Below, one piece after another: positions 23,664 to 32,739 of a DNA stretch of 34,924 nt; within the stretch, counting starts at the first letter, position 1, and each line of letters opens with the position of its first letter. Source of the DNA: Gammaproteobacteria bacterium. Its GTDB lineage: Bacteria > Pseudomonadota > Gammaproteobacteria > Pseudomonadales > Azotimanducaceae. Position numbers and translations under genes: made by a program. Under the pieces are notes generated by a model. That model was given only the letters and a program-made list of their open reading frames with translations. It did no database searches and was not told where the DNA came from. Location of the stretch: positions 1 through 34,924 of the forward strand of contig JAPUIA010000104.1 of assembly GCA_027297435.1 (NCBI GenBank), read 5' to 3'.

Positions 23664-26600
23664 CTATTCTCCCCTCAACATGCGCACGTTAGGTGCCACT
23701 AGTTGGCGGATTTTGCGGAGCGGTTGCGCCTTACTAAAGAGAAAACCTTGGGCGTACTCGCAGTCATGCTTGATGAGAAAATCGAGTTGCTCGGTAGACT
23801 CCACACCCTCGGCGACGACGGCCATATTCAGACGGTGGGCCATGGCGATGACGGCCGCCGTAATCTCCATGTCATCAGAGTTGTGGGGAATGTCCATGAT
23901 GAAACTGCGATCGATCTTGACCGTGTCGATGGGGAATTTCTTCAGATAATTCAGCGAAGAATAGCCGGTACCGAAATTGTCGATCGCTAGGCGCACGCCG
24001 AGTTCATGTAACCGGTGCACTGTTTCCGACGCGGCATCGACATCGTGCATCAATATCGTTTCGGTGATTTCGAGTTCAAGCGTTGCCGGGTCTATTCGAG
24101 ATTTGCGAATCGATCCGCGAATGGTATTGATCAATGCAGGATCGCGGAACTGACGGGGCGAGATGTTGACGCCCATCGTCAGCGGTGCTTGGTGTTTGTC
24201 AGCGAGCGAGCGGGCGGCGTCGCAAGCGGTTTGGATCATCCAGTTGCCGATGTCGATGATAACGCCGGTGTCCTCCGCGACCTCTACGAACTCGTCCGGC
24301 AACAACAGCCCACGTTCCGGGTGTTGCCAGCGAACCAGAGCCTCGACGCCGACGGTGCGTTGGTCGGACAGTTGTATCTTCGGCTGGTAGTGGAGTTCGA
24401 ATTGATCTTCTTCCAAGGCCCGGCGCAGCTCGTTTTCGGTTCGGAGCCGGTGTTCGGCATCGGTATTCATGTCCTCGCTGTAGAACTGAAAATTGTTGCG
24501 ACCTTTCTCTTTTGCGCGGTACATCGCGAGGTCGGCATTCTTCATCAATGAGTTGGTTTCGGTGCCATCGGCTGGAATCATCGTGATGCCGATACTCGTG
24601 GTGACGACCAGTTTCTGACCATGGATCGTCAGCGGTTCACGCATTACGGTCAAAACCTTATCGGCAACTTGGCCGGCGTCGGCCGGAGATTGCACGTCGT
24701 AGAGCAGTATCGTGAACTCGTCGCCGCCAGGCCGAGCTACCGTGTCTTCCTTGCGCACGCATTGGGTAAGGCGATTGGCAACGTCGCGCAACAGATGGTC
24801 GCCGGCTTCATGTCCGAGTGTGTCGTTGACGCGTTTGAATTGATCGAGGTCCAGGTAGAGAAGGGCCGCGGAGCGTTGCGTACGTTCGCTGTGGTCTATC
24901 GCTTGACGCAATCGGTCTTGGAACAAGCGGCGGTTGGCGAGATCCGTAAGCGTGTCGTAGAACGCCATCCGCTCCATGCGTCTTTGACTTAGCTTGGTGT
25001 CGGTGATGTCTGCGATTTGCACGATGCTATATAGCGGTTCGCCGTCTAGGTCGCGCTGGAGCACGACATGGAAGTTCGTCCAGAGCTCCAATCCGTTTTG
25101 ACAGACGAGCCGACGTTCGATCCGTGACGATTCACTGCTGATCGGATTGGCAAGCCTCTGCAGTTGGTCTTTGAGTCCTTGGCGGTCTTCGGCCGGGACG
25201 AGTCGTGAAATGTGCAAGCCCGGCATCTGTTTCTCGTCGTAGGCGAGTAGTTCCGCGCTGAAGCGGTTCGCCTGGAAGATTTGACCTTCGAGGTCGATCA
25301 GAATGATACCGATCGGCGCGTTCTCGAAGGCGCCGCGGAAGCGTTCTTCACTGCGCCTGAGGCGTTCCTCGGTGGTACGCAATTCGCGCATATCTTTGGC
25401 GATACAGACGGCAAAAAGCTCCCCGCTCAGCTCAAACGTGGTGGCTGAGACTAGAGCGGGGATGTGCTCGCCTTCGCGGGTTTTGAAATTAATCTCGAAA
25501 TTCGCATAGTGCCCTTCCCTGGTCAACAGATTGGCAGAGTCTAGAAACTCCTCACGGTCTGCGAATATCGGCAGATCGGCGACCGATTTATCGATGAGGT
25601 CCTCCCTGGAAAATCCCGACGCTTCTAGGAAGGCGTCGTTGATGTCGTAAATGGAACCGTCCAGTAGTCGCAAAATGACGATACCGTCCGGGGAGTGGGC
25701 GAACACCGAGCCGAATTTCTCCTCGCTGTCCTTCAGCGCGGTTTCAGCCGCGACGCGCTTCGAAATATCGCGTCCGATACACAGTATGCAGATATCGGCG
25801 TCGATCTCGATGAAGCGTAGTGAAATTTCGACGTGGACGATTATGCCGTCGGCGGTTCGAAGGCGTGTCTCACGGTCGATGACTTCGGTGTATTGTTGCA
25901 GTTCACGTAATATTTCGAGTCGCTGCTCCTCGTCGACCCAGAAGCCTAAGTCAGATTCCTGTTGTCCGATCGCCGCCTCGCGCGAATGGCCCAAAAGCCG
26001 CGTAAAACCCTCGTTGAAATCGAGGATCGTCGAATCTTCTCGACGCACGATCAAGATCGCGTCGGGACTGGCATGAAAGACACGGGAGAATCGCGCTTCA
26101 CTAGCACGTAGTTCGCGCATGGACTGAACGCGATCGGTGATTACACGACAGGTGACTACGGTGCCTTCGATTCCGGGCGTGACGGGCAACCCGACGAACC
26201 GGGCATCGACGTGTATTTCTGTCGGCGCATCGAGCCTCAACTGTTCCAGTTGTTGCAGGCGCCCGGGATTCTTTGCGCTATGGACTAGCATGCGAGCGAA
26301 TGTGGCTCGATCTGCGGGGTCGAATAGCTCGGTTGCCCGTGCGCCCAAGAGTGCGGCTTCGTCTTTACCGAGCACCTGTTGCGCCCGTGGGTTTATATGA
26401 GAAATACGTCCCCGCTTGTCGAGGATCAAGATCAGATCGGCGCTGTAGCGGATGACGTTTTTGTACCTGGATTCAGCGCCCTTGCGAGCCTCCTCGATGG
26501 CGTGACGTTCGGATATGTCGAGTAGTTGGACGACGTGGCAGGTCGGCTTGCCGACGGTGTCATGTATGAGCCGGCTATAACCCGAAACCCTGACTGATGC

Positions 26601-27155
26601 GCCGTCGGGACGTTCGATGGTGCACTCGATTTCGAGCGACTCACCGCTCGCCAATACAGCGGACTTTTCCATGATCGCCTGCCAGACTTCGCTGCCGGCG
26701 AGATCTCGTAGCGACTTCCCTTTGAGCCTTTCGCCGCCGCGGCCAATGATATCTGCGAGCGTCGTGTTGGCCATCACGACCTGCCCGTCGAGATCCAGGA
26801 GCGCGAACCCGGTTGGAGCTTGAGCGAAAACCTCGCGAAGTTGAGCGATCGCCAAGTGGCTGCGTCGAGGGTCCCAGATGAGGATCGCAGTGGCAAGCCA
26901 GATGCAACTGAGCCACATCACGCGCAGCGGTGGAAGGTTGTCGGCGGTGAGGAGTGAGGGCCCGAGGGTCAAAATCGAAACCGCCAACGCGATCAACATC
27001 GTCATACCGCGTCGGCCGCTGATGTTGACGGTCAAGATCGCAAGTAGGTAAAAGGCGATCGCCACACCTACACCGCCATACACGGTGTCGATGTAAGCAC
27101 CGAGTGCAACGGCAATTGCCGCGGCGAGCAGCAACGTGATTTCTTTGCCCCCCAC
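23664..27155 (-). CDS. Membrane PAS-PAS-PAS-PAS-PAS-GGDEF-EAL cyclic di-GMP protein
   Basis: An 1163-residue signalling protein. Three to four hydrophobic helices (residues 5-95) anchor it in the inner membrane. Five PAS domains follow (about 103-222, 226-345, 351-470, 476-595, 601-720), each opening with a pattern like RFRGAFENAPIGI. The GGDEF domain (about 727-890) has an intact GGDEF motif and an RKED inhibitory I-site five residues before it. The EAL domain (about 900-1150) has EALVRW, NISPRQF, ETILMHD, VKIDRSF and AEGVE. One motif reads DNFGTGYSSL instead of the usual DDFGTG. It could make, degrade or sense c-di-GMP. The GTG start at 27155 has no strong Shine-Dalgarno. It converges with the lipid train. 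Confidence 0.92.
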   Translation of the reverse strand: MGGKEITLLLAAAIAVALGAYIDTVYGGVGVAIAFYLLAILTVNISGRRGMTMLIALAVSILTLGPSLLTADNLPPLRVMWLSCIWLATAILIWDPRRSHLAIAQLREVFAQAPTGFALLDLDGQVVMANTTLADIIGRGGERLKGKSLRDLAGSEVWQAIMEKSAVLASGESLEIECTIERPDGASVRVSGYSRLIHDTVGKPTCHVVQLLDISERHAIEEARKGAESRYKNVIRYSADLILILDKRGRISHINPRAQQVLGKDEAALLGARATELFDPADRATFARMLVHSAKNPGRLQQLEQLRLDAPTEIHVDARFVGLPVTPGIEGTVVTCRVITDRVQSMRELRASEARFSRVFHASPDAILIVRREDSTILDFNEGFTRLLGHSREAAIGQQESDLGFWVDEEQRLEILRELQQYTEVIDRETRLRTADGIIVHVEISLRFIEIDADICILCIGRDISKRVAAETALKDSEEKFGSVFAHSPDGIVILRLLDGSIYDINDAFLEASGFSREDLIDKSVADLPIFADREEFLDSANLLTREGHYANFEINFKTREGEHIPALVSATTFELSGELFAVCIAKDMRELRTTEERLRRSEERFRGAFENAPIGIILIDLEGQIFQANRFSAELLAYDEKQMPGLHISRLVPAEDRQGLKDQLQRLANPISSESSRIERRLVCQNGLELWTNFHVVLQRDLDGEPLYSIVQIADITDTKLSQRRMERMAFYDTLTDLANRRLFQDRLRQAIDHSERTQRSAALLYLDLDQFKRVNDTLGHEAGDHLLRDVANRLTQCVRKEDTVARPGGDEFTILLYDVQSPADAGQVADKVLTVMREPLTIHGQKLVVTTSIGITMIPADGTETNSLMKNADLAMYRAKEKGRNNFQFYSEDMNTDAEHRLRTENELRRALEEDQFELHYQPKIQLSDQRTVGVEALVRWQHPERGLLLPDEFVEVAEDTGVIIDIGNWMIQTACDAARSLADKHQAPLTMGVNISPRQFRDPALINTIRGSIRKSRIDPATLELEITETILMHDVDAASETVHRLHELGVRLAIDNFGTGYSSLNYLKKFPIDTVKIDRSFIMDIPHNSDDMEITAAVIAMAHRLNMAVVAEGVESTEQLDFLIKHDCEYAQGFLFSKAQPLRKIRQLVAPNVRMLRGE

Positions 27156-27256
27156 TATGAGTTACCCGTGTCCGGGGAGGGGTACGCCACGCGCTGCGCC
27201 GCGCACCTAATTGTGCGGTATCCTTTCAACCTAGCCACCACAGTAGGTCGTCGTCC

Positions 27257-27667
27257 ATGAACTTCAGTTTGACGTTATCTGCGGACCGGCAAGGGCTCTA
27301 TGACATCACGCACAAAGTCGCCGAATTAGTACAGAGTTCCGGAAAAAATGAGGGCTTGGTCACACTGTTTATCCGGCATACGTCGGCGAGCCTGCTGATA
27401 CAAGAGAATGCCGACCCGAGTGCAAGGCAAGACTTGGAATCGTGGTTGAACCGTCTCGTGCCGGAGGACGATGAACTCTACACCCATACCAGTGAGGGCC
27501 CGGACGACATGCCGGCTCACATCAAGTCGGCGTTAACCGCCACGAGCCTTTCGGTACCGATGCGCGATGGCCGCTTGGCGTTGGGAACGTGGCAGGGTAT
27601 CTTTCTTTGGGAACATCGGCACCGATCGGGGCCGAGGGAGGTGTTGGTCAATGTGATCGGGGGCTGA
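27257..27667 (+). CDS. yjbQ: YjbQ/UPF0047 family protein
   Basis: A 136-residue protein of the YjbQ (UPF0047, TIGR00149) family, of usual length. Conserved His/Glu residues are visible in FIRHTSASLLIQENADP (His41, Glu50), THTSEGPDDMPAHIKS (His77, His88) and LGTWQGIFLWEHRHR (Glu119, His120, His122). The family forms trimers with a metal-like site; E. coli YjbQ shows weak thiamine-phosphate synthase activity, but the cellular role is unsettled. The gene stands alone, 101 bases from the divergent GGDEF-EAL gene and 12 bases from the convergent unknown gene. No good promoter was seen in the upstream gap. Confidence 0.9.
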   Translation: MNFSLTLSADRQGLYDITHKVAELVQSSGKNEGLVTLFIRHTSASLLIQENADPSARQDLESWLNRLVPEDDELYTHTSEGPDDMPAHIKSALTATSLSVPMRDGRLALGTWQGIFLWEHRHRSGPREVLVNVIGG

Positions 27668-27679
27668 GTCAGTAACCGT

Positions 27680-28090
27680 TCATCGTGACTTGTTCAAATT
27701 TTCTCGTACCTCGGCCATCCATTGCCGATGTCCTTCCGGATCGAGCATCATCGAGCTGAAGTAGAGGAGCAAATCTTTGTGATTCTTGGTGAGTCGCGCT
27801 TCTTGCATGGCCCGTTCACCCGACTTGCCGTTGATGAAGCGGAAACTCGACTTTAGATCGTTGTCCGGCCCCAACACCCGGCACACCTCTGCATTGACCA
27901 CATCGAACAACGCCTCGAGATCGACTTCCGCAATGCCGACATCCTCTGGGTCGAGGACCACGTTTGCCCACAGGGTCGTGACAAAGATCTGGTAGAGATC
28001 TCGGTCGACGAAACGGTCGGTAACGGTGGACCGGCCGACGATGTCGTTGAACACGGGTTCGAATAGAGCTTGCAACCGCTCCGAGTGCAA
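27680..28090 (-). CDS. Conserved-looking protein of unknown function next to the ferritin-like gene
   Basis: A 136-residue, probably cytoplasmic helical protein; I do not recognise the family. It is rich in acidic and aromatic residues (LYQIFVTTLWANVVLDPEDVG) and ends in HKDLLLYFSSMMLDPEGHRQWMAEVR. His residues near the end and the helical pattern recall small haem- or metal-binding helical bundles, but no motif supports that. The only start at the 5' end is TTG at 28090, two bases after the stop of the upstream gene, so the pair is one operon. Codon use looks like that of its neighbours, which supports real coding. Confidence 0.65.
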   Translation of the reverse strand: MHSERLQALFEPVFNDIVGRSTVTDRFVDRDLYQIFVTTLWANVVLDPEDVGIAEVDLEALFDVVNAEVCRVLGPDNDLKSSFRFINGKSGERAMQEARLTKNHKDLLLYFSSMMLDPEGHRQWMAEVRENLNKSR

Positions 28091-28092
28091 GG

Positions 28093-28629
28093 CTAAGCCT
28101 GACGCGGCTGTTTCAGCTGTTCAATGGTGTCGGTGAGTCGATCCAAGCGTTCGGCAATCTGATCGAGCGTCGGGTCCGACGCGTGATGCGTGAGCGCGTC
28201 GTATTGTTCGCGTAGTTGGCGGCCACTATCGCGTTCTTCGGCGATGAACCGGCCTAGCAGTGCTCCGGTTTGTACGTCGATGGACTCATCGTTGAATAGC
28301 TTCGACAATGGATCGTCGGATGACCGTTCGTCGCCGCCGTATCCCAAGAGTGTCTCGAACTTCTCCCGATCGGAGCATTTGGACCCGGCTAACGCGAGGT
28401 GTTCATCAAACATCTCGCTCGCAGTTTCTCTGACGGCAAAGCCCAGCTCGCACAGGCGTTTGGTAAATGCGGCGCAATGTTCTTGTTCTCGGATGGCGAC
28501 GAAACCCAGAACACGCTTGAGGTCGACGTTGGACGACGCATCACTCCAGGACGAGAGCAAACTGTAGCCCCGACCCTCACCAACGGCGATGGCGTTCAAG
28601 AGACCGAGGTAAGTTGGTTTGGTCGACAT
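28093..28629 (-). CDS. Ferritin-like/rubrerythrin-type helical protein
   Basis: A 178-residue protein with a likely four-helix di-metal bundle. Glu18 lies in AIAVGEGRGYSLL, Glu48-x-Glu50-His51 in AIREQEHCAAF, and Glu131-Glu132 in RFIAEERDSGRQLREQYDAL, spaced as in ferritin-like proteins. Residues 152-174 form a predicted coiled coil. The start ATG at 28629 is chosen because GAGAG lies five bases upstream; an ATG four codons earlier and a much longer upstream extension (to 28851) lack support. Possible roles are iron/peroxide handling or hydroxylation. Two bases separate it from the downstream unknown gene. There is no rubredoxin domain, so it is not a classical rubrerythrin. Confidence 0.65.
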   Translation of the reverse strand: MSTKPTYLGLLNAIAVGEGRGYSLLSSWSDASSNVDLKRVLGFVAIREQEHCAAFTKRLCELGFAVRETASEMFDEHLALAGSKCSDREKFETLLGYGGDERSSDDPLSKLFNDESIDVQTGALLGRFIAEERDSGRQLREQYDALTHHASDPTLDQIAERLDRLTDTIEQLKQPRQA

Positions 28630-28728
28630 GGATGCTCTCATGGTCTGATTGTCTCTCGGGTAGTGTAAGTCATGGCCCGGGCAGGAGCGATACGTGATAT
28701 TTTCTGCTGTCAGGATGAGGGTCGGAAG

Positions 28729-29856
28729 ATGCTGCAGTTTGATCGGGTGAGCCTGCCCGACACCACGGATCAGTTGCGACGGGAGGTGCGGGTTTTTCTC
28801 AGCGAGTGCGATGATCTCGGCCGTGCCAATTCCGATTTTACGACCGGCCACAATGCCGAATTTTCTCGGCAGCTAGGCGCCAAGGGCTGGATCGGGATGA
28901 CCTGGCCAAAGGCTTACGGTGGGGCCGAGCGGAGTTTTTTCGAGCGTTACGTCGTTACCGAAGAACTATTGGCTGCGGGAGCGCCCGTCAGCGCGCACTG
29001 GGTTGCGGACCGCCAAAGTGGACCGTTGCTTTTGACTTACGGATCCGAAGCGCAGCGGCAGAAGTACCTGCCGGGCATCGTGAAAGGTGAGAGCTTCTTT
29101 TCGATCGGAATGAGCGAGCCCAACACGGGCTCTGATTTGGCGTCGGTACGTACGACCGCCAAGCGAGTTGCAGGCGGCTGGCTTGTCAGCGGTACCAAGT
29201 TGTGGACGACGGGCGCGCATTTAAATCACTACATCATCAGCTTGGTGCGTACGGAACCGCCCTCCGAGAACCGACATGCCGGATTGTCGCAGCTGATTGT
29301 CGATCTCAAAAGCGAACGCGTAGCGGTGCGTCCGATCAAGAACATGGCCGGTGGCGAGGACTTCAACGAGGTTGTGTTCGATGGTGCTTTCGTTGCCGAT
29401 GACGACGTCGTCGGAGAGCCTGGGAATGGTTGGGAGCAGGTCACCTCGGAACTTGGCTATGAGCGTAGCGGGCCCGAGCGTTTTTTGTCGGCTTTTAGAG
29501 TCTACGTGGAGTTTGTGCGTTTGGTGGCGACAGATCCGAGTGTTCACGAGGCGGCGGCAGTAGGACGCATTGCAGCGCATCTCAAAACGCTGAGAAGAAT
29601 GTCCATGTCCGTGGCGGGAATGTTGGAAAACCGCAAGACGCCGAATGTCGAAGCCGCATTGGTGAAGGAACTCGGCAACAACTTCGAGAAGCTGTTGCCT
29701 GAGATTGCTCGTCTGGCGTTGCCTTTATCGGGCGACAGGACGCGTTTTCAAGAAGCCTATCAAGACACCCTGTTGCTCTCCCCGTCGTTTACGCTACGGG
29801 GTGGAACGCGAGAGATTTTACGGGGCGTCATCGCGCGCGGATTGGGGTTGCGGTAG
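28729..29856 (+). CDS. Acyl-CoA dehydrogenase, large/catalytic-type subunit
   Basis: A 375-residue FAD-dependent acyl-CoA dehydrogenase. Seen are the N-terminal helical domain, GWIGMTWPKAYGGAERSFFERYVVTEELLAAG, the FAD/substrate segment FFSIGMSEPNTGSDLASVRTTA, LVSGTKLWTTGAHLNHYII, and the C-terminal FTLRGGTREILRGVIARGLGLR. The position that is YEGT in classical enzymes reads RGGT, as in many CaiA-like members. It introduces a 2,3 double bond into an acyl-CoA; chain or sterol specificity is not visible. The ATG at 28729 begins the normal N-terminus. Its stop TAG overlaps the GTG of the second dehydrogenase by one base. Confidence 0.9.
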   Translation: MLQFDRVSLPDTTDQLRREVRVFLSECDDLGRANSDFTTGHNAEFSRQLGAKGWIGMTWPKAYGGAERSFFERYVVTEELLAAGAPVSAHWVADRQSGPLLLTYGSEAQRQKYLPGIVKGESFFSIGMSEPNTGSDLASVRTTAKRVAGGWLVSGTKLWTTGAHLNHYIISLVRTEPPSENRHAGLSQLIVDLKSERVAVRPIKNMAGGEDFNEVVFDGAFVADDDVVGEPGNGWEQVTSELGYERSGPERFLSAFRVYVEFVRLVATDPSVHEAAAVGRIAAHLKTLRRMSMSVAGMLENRKTPNVEAALVKELGNNFEKLLPEIARLALPLSGDRTRFQEAYQDTLLLSPSFTLRGGTREILRGVIARGLGLR

Positions 29857-30809
29857 TGGTTGGCCATACACAACAGCTGGTTCTCGACAGCGCCGAGAAG
29901 ATATTTGCCAACGGCTGTAACAAGTCCGTATTGGATGCAGCCGAAGTCGGGCAGTTTCCGGAAGCCTTGTGGGCGTTGGTACGAGAGAACGGCTTCCATC
30001 TGTTGGCATTGCCGGGCAGCGGCGCAGAGCTGGAGGACGTCTTTGCCGTCCTGAAGATCGCCGGCCGGTACGCCTTACCTCTGCCGCTCGCCGAGGTGTT
30101 GTTGGCTAATCGTTGGTTGAACCATGATGGCGACGAACTGATCTCCATTGGGTTAATGCGCGATAGCCAGGTGGTCGAGGTGCCCTGGGGCCGGCAAGCT
30201 TCGCGTTGCGTTGCGGTCAATGCGCAAAATGAACTGATGGAGGTCACCGGCGGCGATCTCCGGCGACGTTCCAATTTGGCGGGCGAACCTCGGGACGTGC
30301 TGATTGAGGTCCAGTCGAGCATCGTCCACGTCGAAGAACCGGTCTTCGAACTCATGGCTCTCTCGCGGGTAGCGCTGTCGGCCGGAGCGTTGCAACGCGT
30401 ACTTGAACTCGGCCTCCAGTATGCGACCGAGCGGGAGCAGTTTGGCCGTACTATTTCGAAATTTCAGGCCATTCAGCATACGTTGGCGGTCGTCGCGGCG
30501 GAGGTGGCAGCCGTACTTCGCTCGGCAGACGCTGCCGTCGAGGCAATCGGCGACGCGAGGTTTGCCATGGAAGTTGCCACCGCCAAGGCCAGGACGGGCG
30601 AAGCGGTTGGCATCGTAGCCGAGGCGGTTCACCAGGTACATGGTGCTATGGGCTTTACCTACGAACACGAGTTGCATCATTTCACGCGCCGGCTGTGGGC
30701 CTGGCGGGAAGAATACGGCAACGAGGTGTATTGGCAGGCGCGCCTCGGCAGACATATTTGTGCGTTAGGTGCAGACAACGTGTGGGATTTCCTGGCCACC
30801 CGTGCATGA
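29856..30809 (+). CDS. Acyl-CoA dehydrogenase, second (partner) subunit
   Basis: A 317-residue acyl-CoA dehydrogenase-family protein, shorter than the usual 380. The N-terminal half is weakly conserved. The C-terminal domain is clear: YATEREQFGRTISKFQAIQHTLAVVAAEVAAV and EAVHQVHGAMGFTYEHELHHFTRRLWAWREEYGNEVYW. No YEGT/GGT-type loop follows, so it probably lacks a complete active site and pairs with the upstream protein. Such two-gene sets form alpha2-beta2 heterotetramers in steroid and branched side-chain degradation in actinobacteria. The GTG start overlaps the previous stop by one base. Substrate unknown. Confidence 0.85.
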   Translation: MVGHTQQLVLDSAEKIFANGCNKSVLDAAEVGQFPEALWALVRENGFHLLALPGSGAELEDVFAVLKIAGRYALPLPLAEVLLANRWLNHDGDELISIGLMRDSQVVEVPWGRQASRCVAVNAQNELMEVTGGDLRRRSNLAGEPRDVLIEVQSSIVHVEEPVFELMALSRVALSAGALQRVLELGLQYATEREQFGRTISKFQAIQHTLAVVAAEVAAVLRSADAAVEAIGDARFAMEVATAKARTGEAVGIVAEAVHQVHGAMGFTYEHELHHFTRRLWAWREEYGNEVYWQARLGRHICALGADNVWDFLATRA

Positions 30810-30851
30810 TTTTCCGGAACGTCCGCAGCCACCTCTCAAGATAGCCATTCC

Positions 30852-32738
30852 TCAAGCCGGCTTAGGTTCGAGATTCGTCAAGTGTCTGCTGGACTCCTGC
30901 AGGCTCTGCTGTCGGTAGAGATCGAAATAGTGACCCCTAGCCGCCATCAACGCCTGATGGGACCCGAGTTCGGTAATGCGTCCGCCTTCGATCACGACGA
31001 TGCGATCGGCGTTACGAATCGTCGACAATCGGTGAGCGATGATGAATGCGATACGACCCTCCAGCACGTTAGCTATGCCGGCCTGTATTCGCAGTTCAGT
31101 CTCGGTGTCTACCGACGAGGTCGCTTCGTCCATGATGAGAATCTGTGGATCTGCCAGCAGTGCGCGGGCGAACGATATCATCTGCTTTTGTCCGGCTGAC
31201 AGACGCGAACCGCCCTCGCCTGCATCCGTTGCGTAGCCCTCGTTGAAGGCGTCGATGAACTCATGCGCACCGGCGAGTTTTGCCGCTGCAAATACTTCTT
31301 CGTCGCTCGCGTCCAAGCGTCCGTAACGGATGTTCTCTAGGATCGAGCCGCTAAACACGTGTGCGTTTTGCAGCACCATGCCGAGGTTGGATTGCAACCA
31401 ATGCAGGCTGCGATTGCGGTAGTCCATTCCATCGATGAGCACCTGCCCATGCGTCGGTTCGTAAAACCGGCAGATAACGTTGACCAGCGTGCTTTTGCCA
31501 CCGCCGGTTGGACCAACGATAGCGATGGTGTCGCCACGATTGACTGTCAAGTTGATGTCCGTCAGTACCGGATTGCCGGCGTCATAGGCGAAGCACAGGT
31601 TTTTCAGTTCTATGGTTTCAATGCGCGCGCTGCCTCCGTCAGCCGCATAGCGGTCCCTCGCCGGGAGGCCGGTGTTGTGTTGCAGAGCGGCGCGAACCGA
31701 ATCGGAATCCTTTATGTCGGGTTCCGCTTCGATCAGGCTCAAGATACGTTCTGCGGACGCCTGCGCCATCTGCATCTCGGCGAACCAATGGCCCAGTTGC
31801 TCTATTGGATCGAAGAAGTGGCGCGTATATGCCATGAACGCCACCAGCGTTCCGGGTAGCATGACGCCGCTGAGTAAGTCCATGCCCCCAACGGCCATCG
31901 CTAGGCCCAGCGAAAGACTTGCCATGGTGATCACGATCGGAACGTAAACCGCCGCCTGGCTCAAGTTCAGTACCGATGCGCCGTACATCTTGTCGGTCAA
32001 TCCCTGAAACTCGCGCAAGTTGGCGTCTTCTCGAACAAACGCCTTGCTCGTCTGGATGCCCATGATGGCCTCGTTGTAGGAGCCCGTAATGCGGGAGTTG
32101 GTGGCGCGCACGGTCCTGGCGCTCTTCAAGATGCGCTTCTGAAACTTGGACGAAACCCAGCCGAGCACCGGAATGATTGCAAGCACGATCAAAGCGAGCT
32201 TGGCGTTCATGACGAGCATGGCGATTGCGATGCCCAGCATCATGGTGATGCCCCACACGAGATCGAGAAATCCCCATGCCAAGATGTTGGACAACCGCTC
32301 GCAATCAGACGTCATGCGTGCCATCAACCATCCCACGGGCCGGTAGTCGTAGAACGAGAAGGACAGACGTTGCAGGTTGTCAAAGCCATCGCGCCGAATG
32401 TCGTGGCTCACGTGCGTGCGGATCTTGCCGGCCATCCAGATGAAACCACCGACGGCACCGCAGATCGTCAGGGTCGTAGCGATGTACGCGAGGAGATAGA
32501 TCCACAGATCTGCGTCCGCACCAAATGTGTCGACGGCATCGACCACACCCTTGGTGATCAGCGGATACATCACTTCCATGCAGGCGGTGATGAACGCGAA
32601 TAGGGCCAACCACGCCAGCTCTCTCGGATAGCACCTCGCGTACGCGAAGAGCTTTCTCCAGAGGTGCAGATTCATTCTCGAGGCCAGTGCCTCTTCGTTG
32701 AAACCGTCGTCATAGTTTTCGTCGTCGTAGGTGTCCAT
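30852..32738 (-). CDS. Heterodimeric ABC exporter subunit 2 (MdlB-like, canonical ATPase site)
   Basis: A 628-residue half-transporter: a six-helix membrane domain (residues about 35-330) fused to an ATP-binding domain. Walker A is GPTGGGKST (409-417), Q-loop VLQNAHVFSGS, signature LSAGQ (513-517, Ala in place of Gly), Walker B ILIMDE with catalytic Glu538, and the H-loop in AHRLS. An acidic N-terminal extension (MDTYDDENYDDGFNEE) precedes the membrane domain. The ATG at 32738 follows the upstream subunit's stop by one base, so the pair is co-translated. Together they probably export a drug, lipid or peptide. The ORF could be extended upstream but would then overlap the partner. Confidence 0.9.
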   Translation of the reverse strand: MDTYDDENYDDGFNEEALASRMNLHLWRKLFAYARCYPRELAWLALFAFITACMEVMYPLITKGVVDAVDTFGADADLWIYLLAYIATTLTICGAVGGFIWMAGKIRTHVSHDIRRDGFDNLQRLSFSFYDYRPVGWLMARMTSDCERLSNILAWGFLDLVWGITMMLGIAIAMLVMNAKLALIVLAIIPVLGWVSSKFQKRILKSARTVRATNSRITGSYNEAIMGIQTSKAFVREDANLREFQGLTDKMYGASVLNLSQAAVYVPIVITMASLSLGLAMAVGGMDLLSGVMLPGTLVAFMAYTRHFFDPIEQLGHWFAEMQMAQASAERILSLIEAEPDIKDSDSVRAALQHNTGLPARDRYAADGGSARIETIELKNLCFAYDAGNPVLTDINLTVNRGDTIAIVGPTGGGKSTLVNVICRFYEPTHGQVLIDGMDYRNRSLHWLQSNLGMVLQNAHVFSGSILENIRYGRLDASDEEVFAAAKLAGAHEFIDAFNEGYATDAGEGGSRLSAGQKQMISFARALLADPQILIMDEATSSVDTETELRIQAGIANVLEGRIAFIIAHRLSTIRNADRIVVIEGGRITELGSHQALMAARGHYFDLYRQQSLQESSRHLTNLEPKPA

Positions 32739-32739
32739 A

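Noticed and set aside
28630-28851. N-terminal extension of the ferritin-like protein
   Set aside because: The extension crosses the divergent gap into the acyl-CoA dehydrogenase 5' end and does not resemble protein; GAGAG supports the ATG at 28629.
31639-32304. A 221-residue minus-strand open frame
   Set aside because: It is a shifted frame within ABC exporter subunit 2; no family features.
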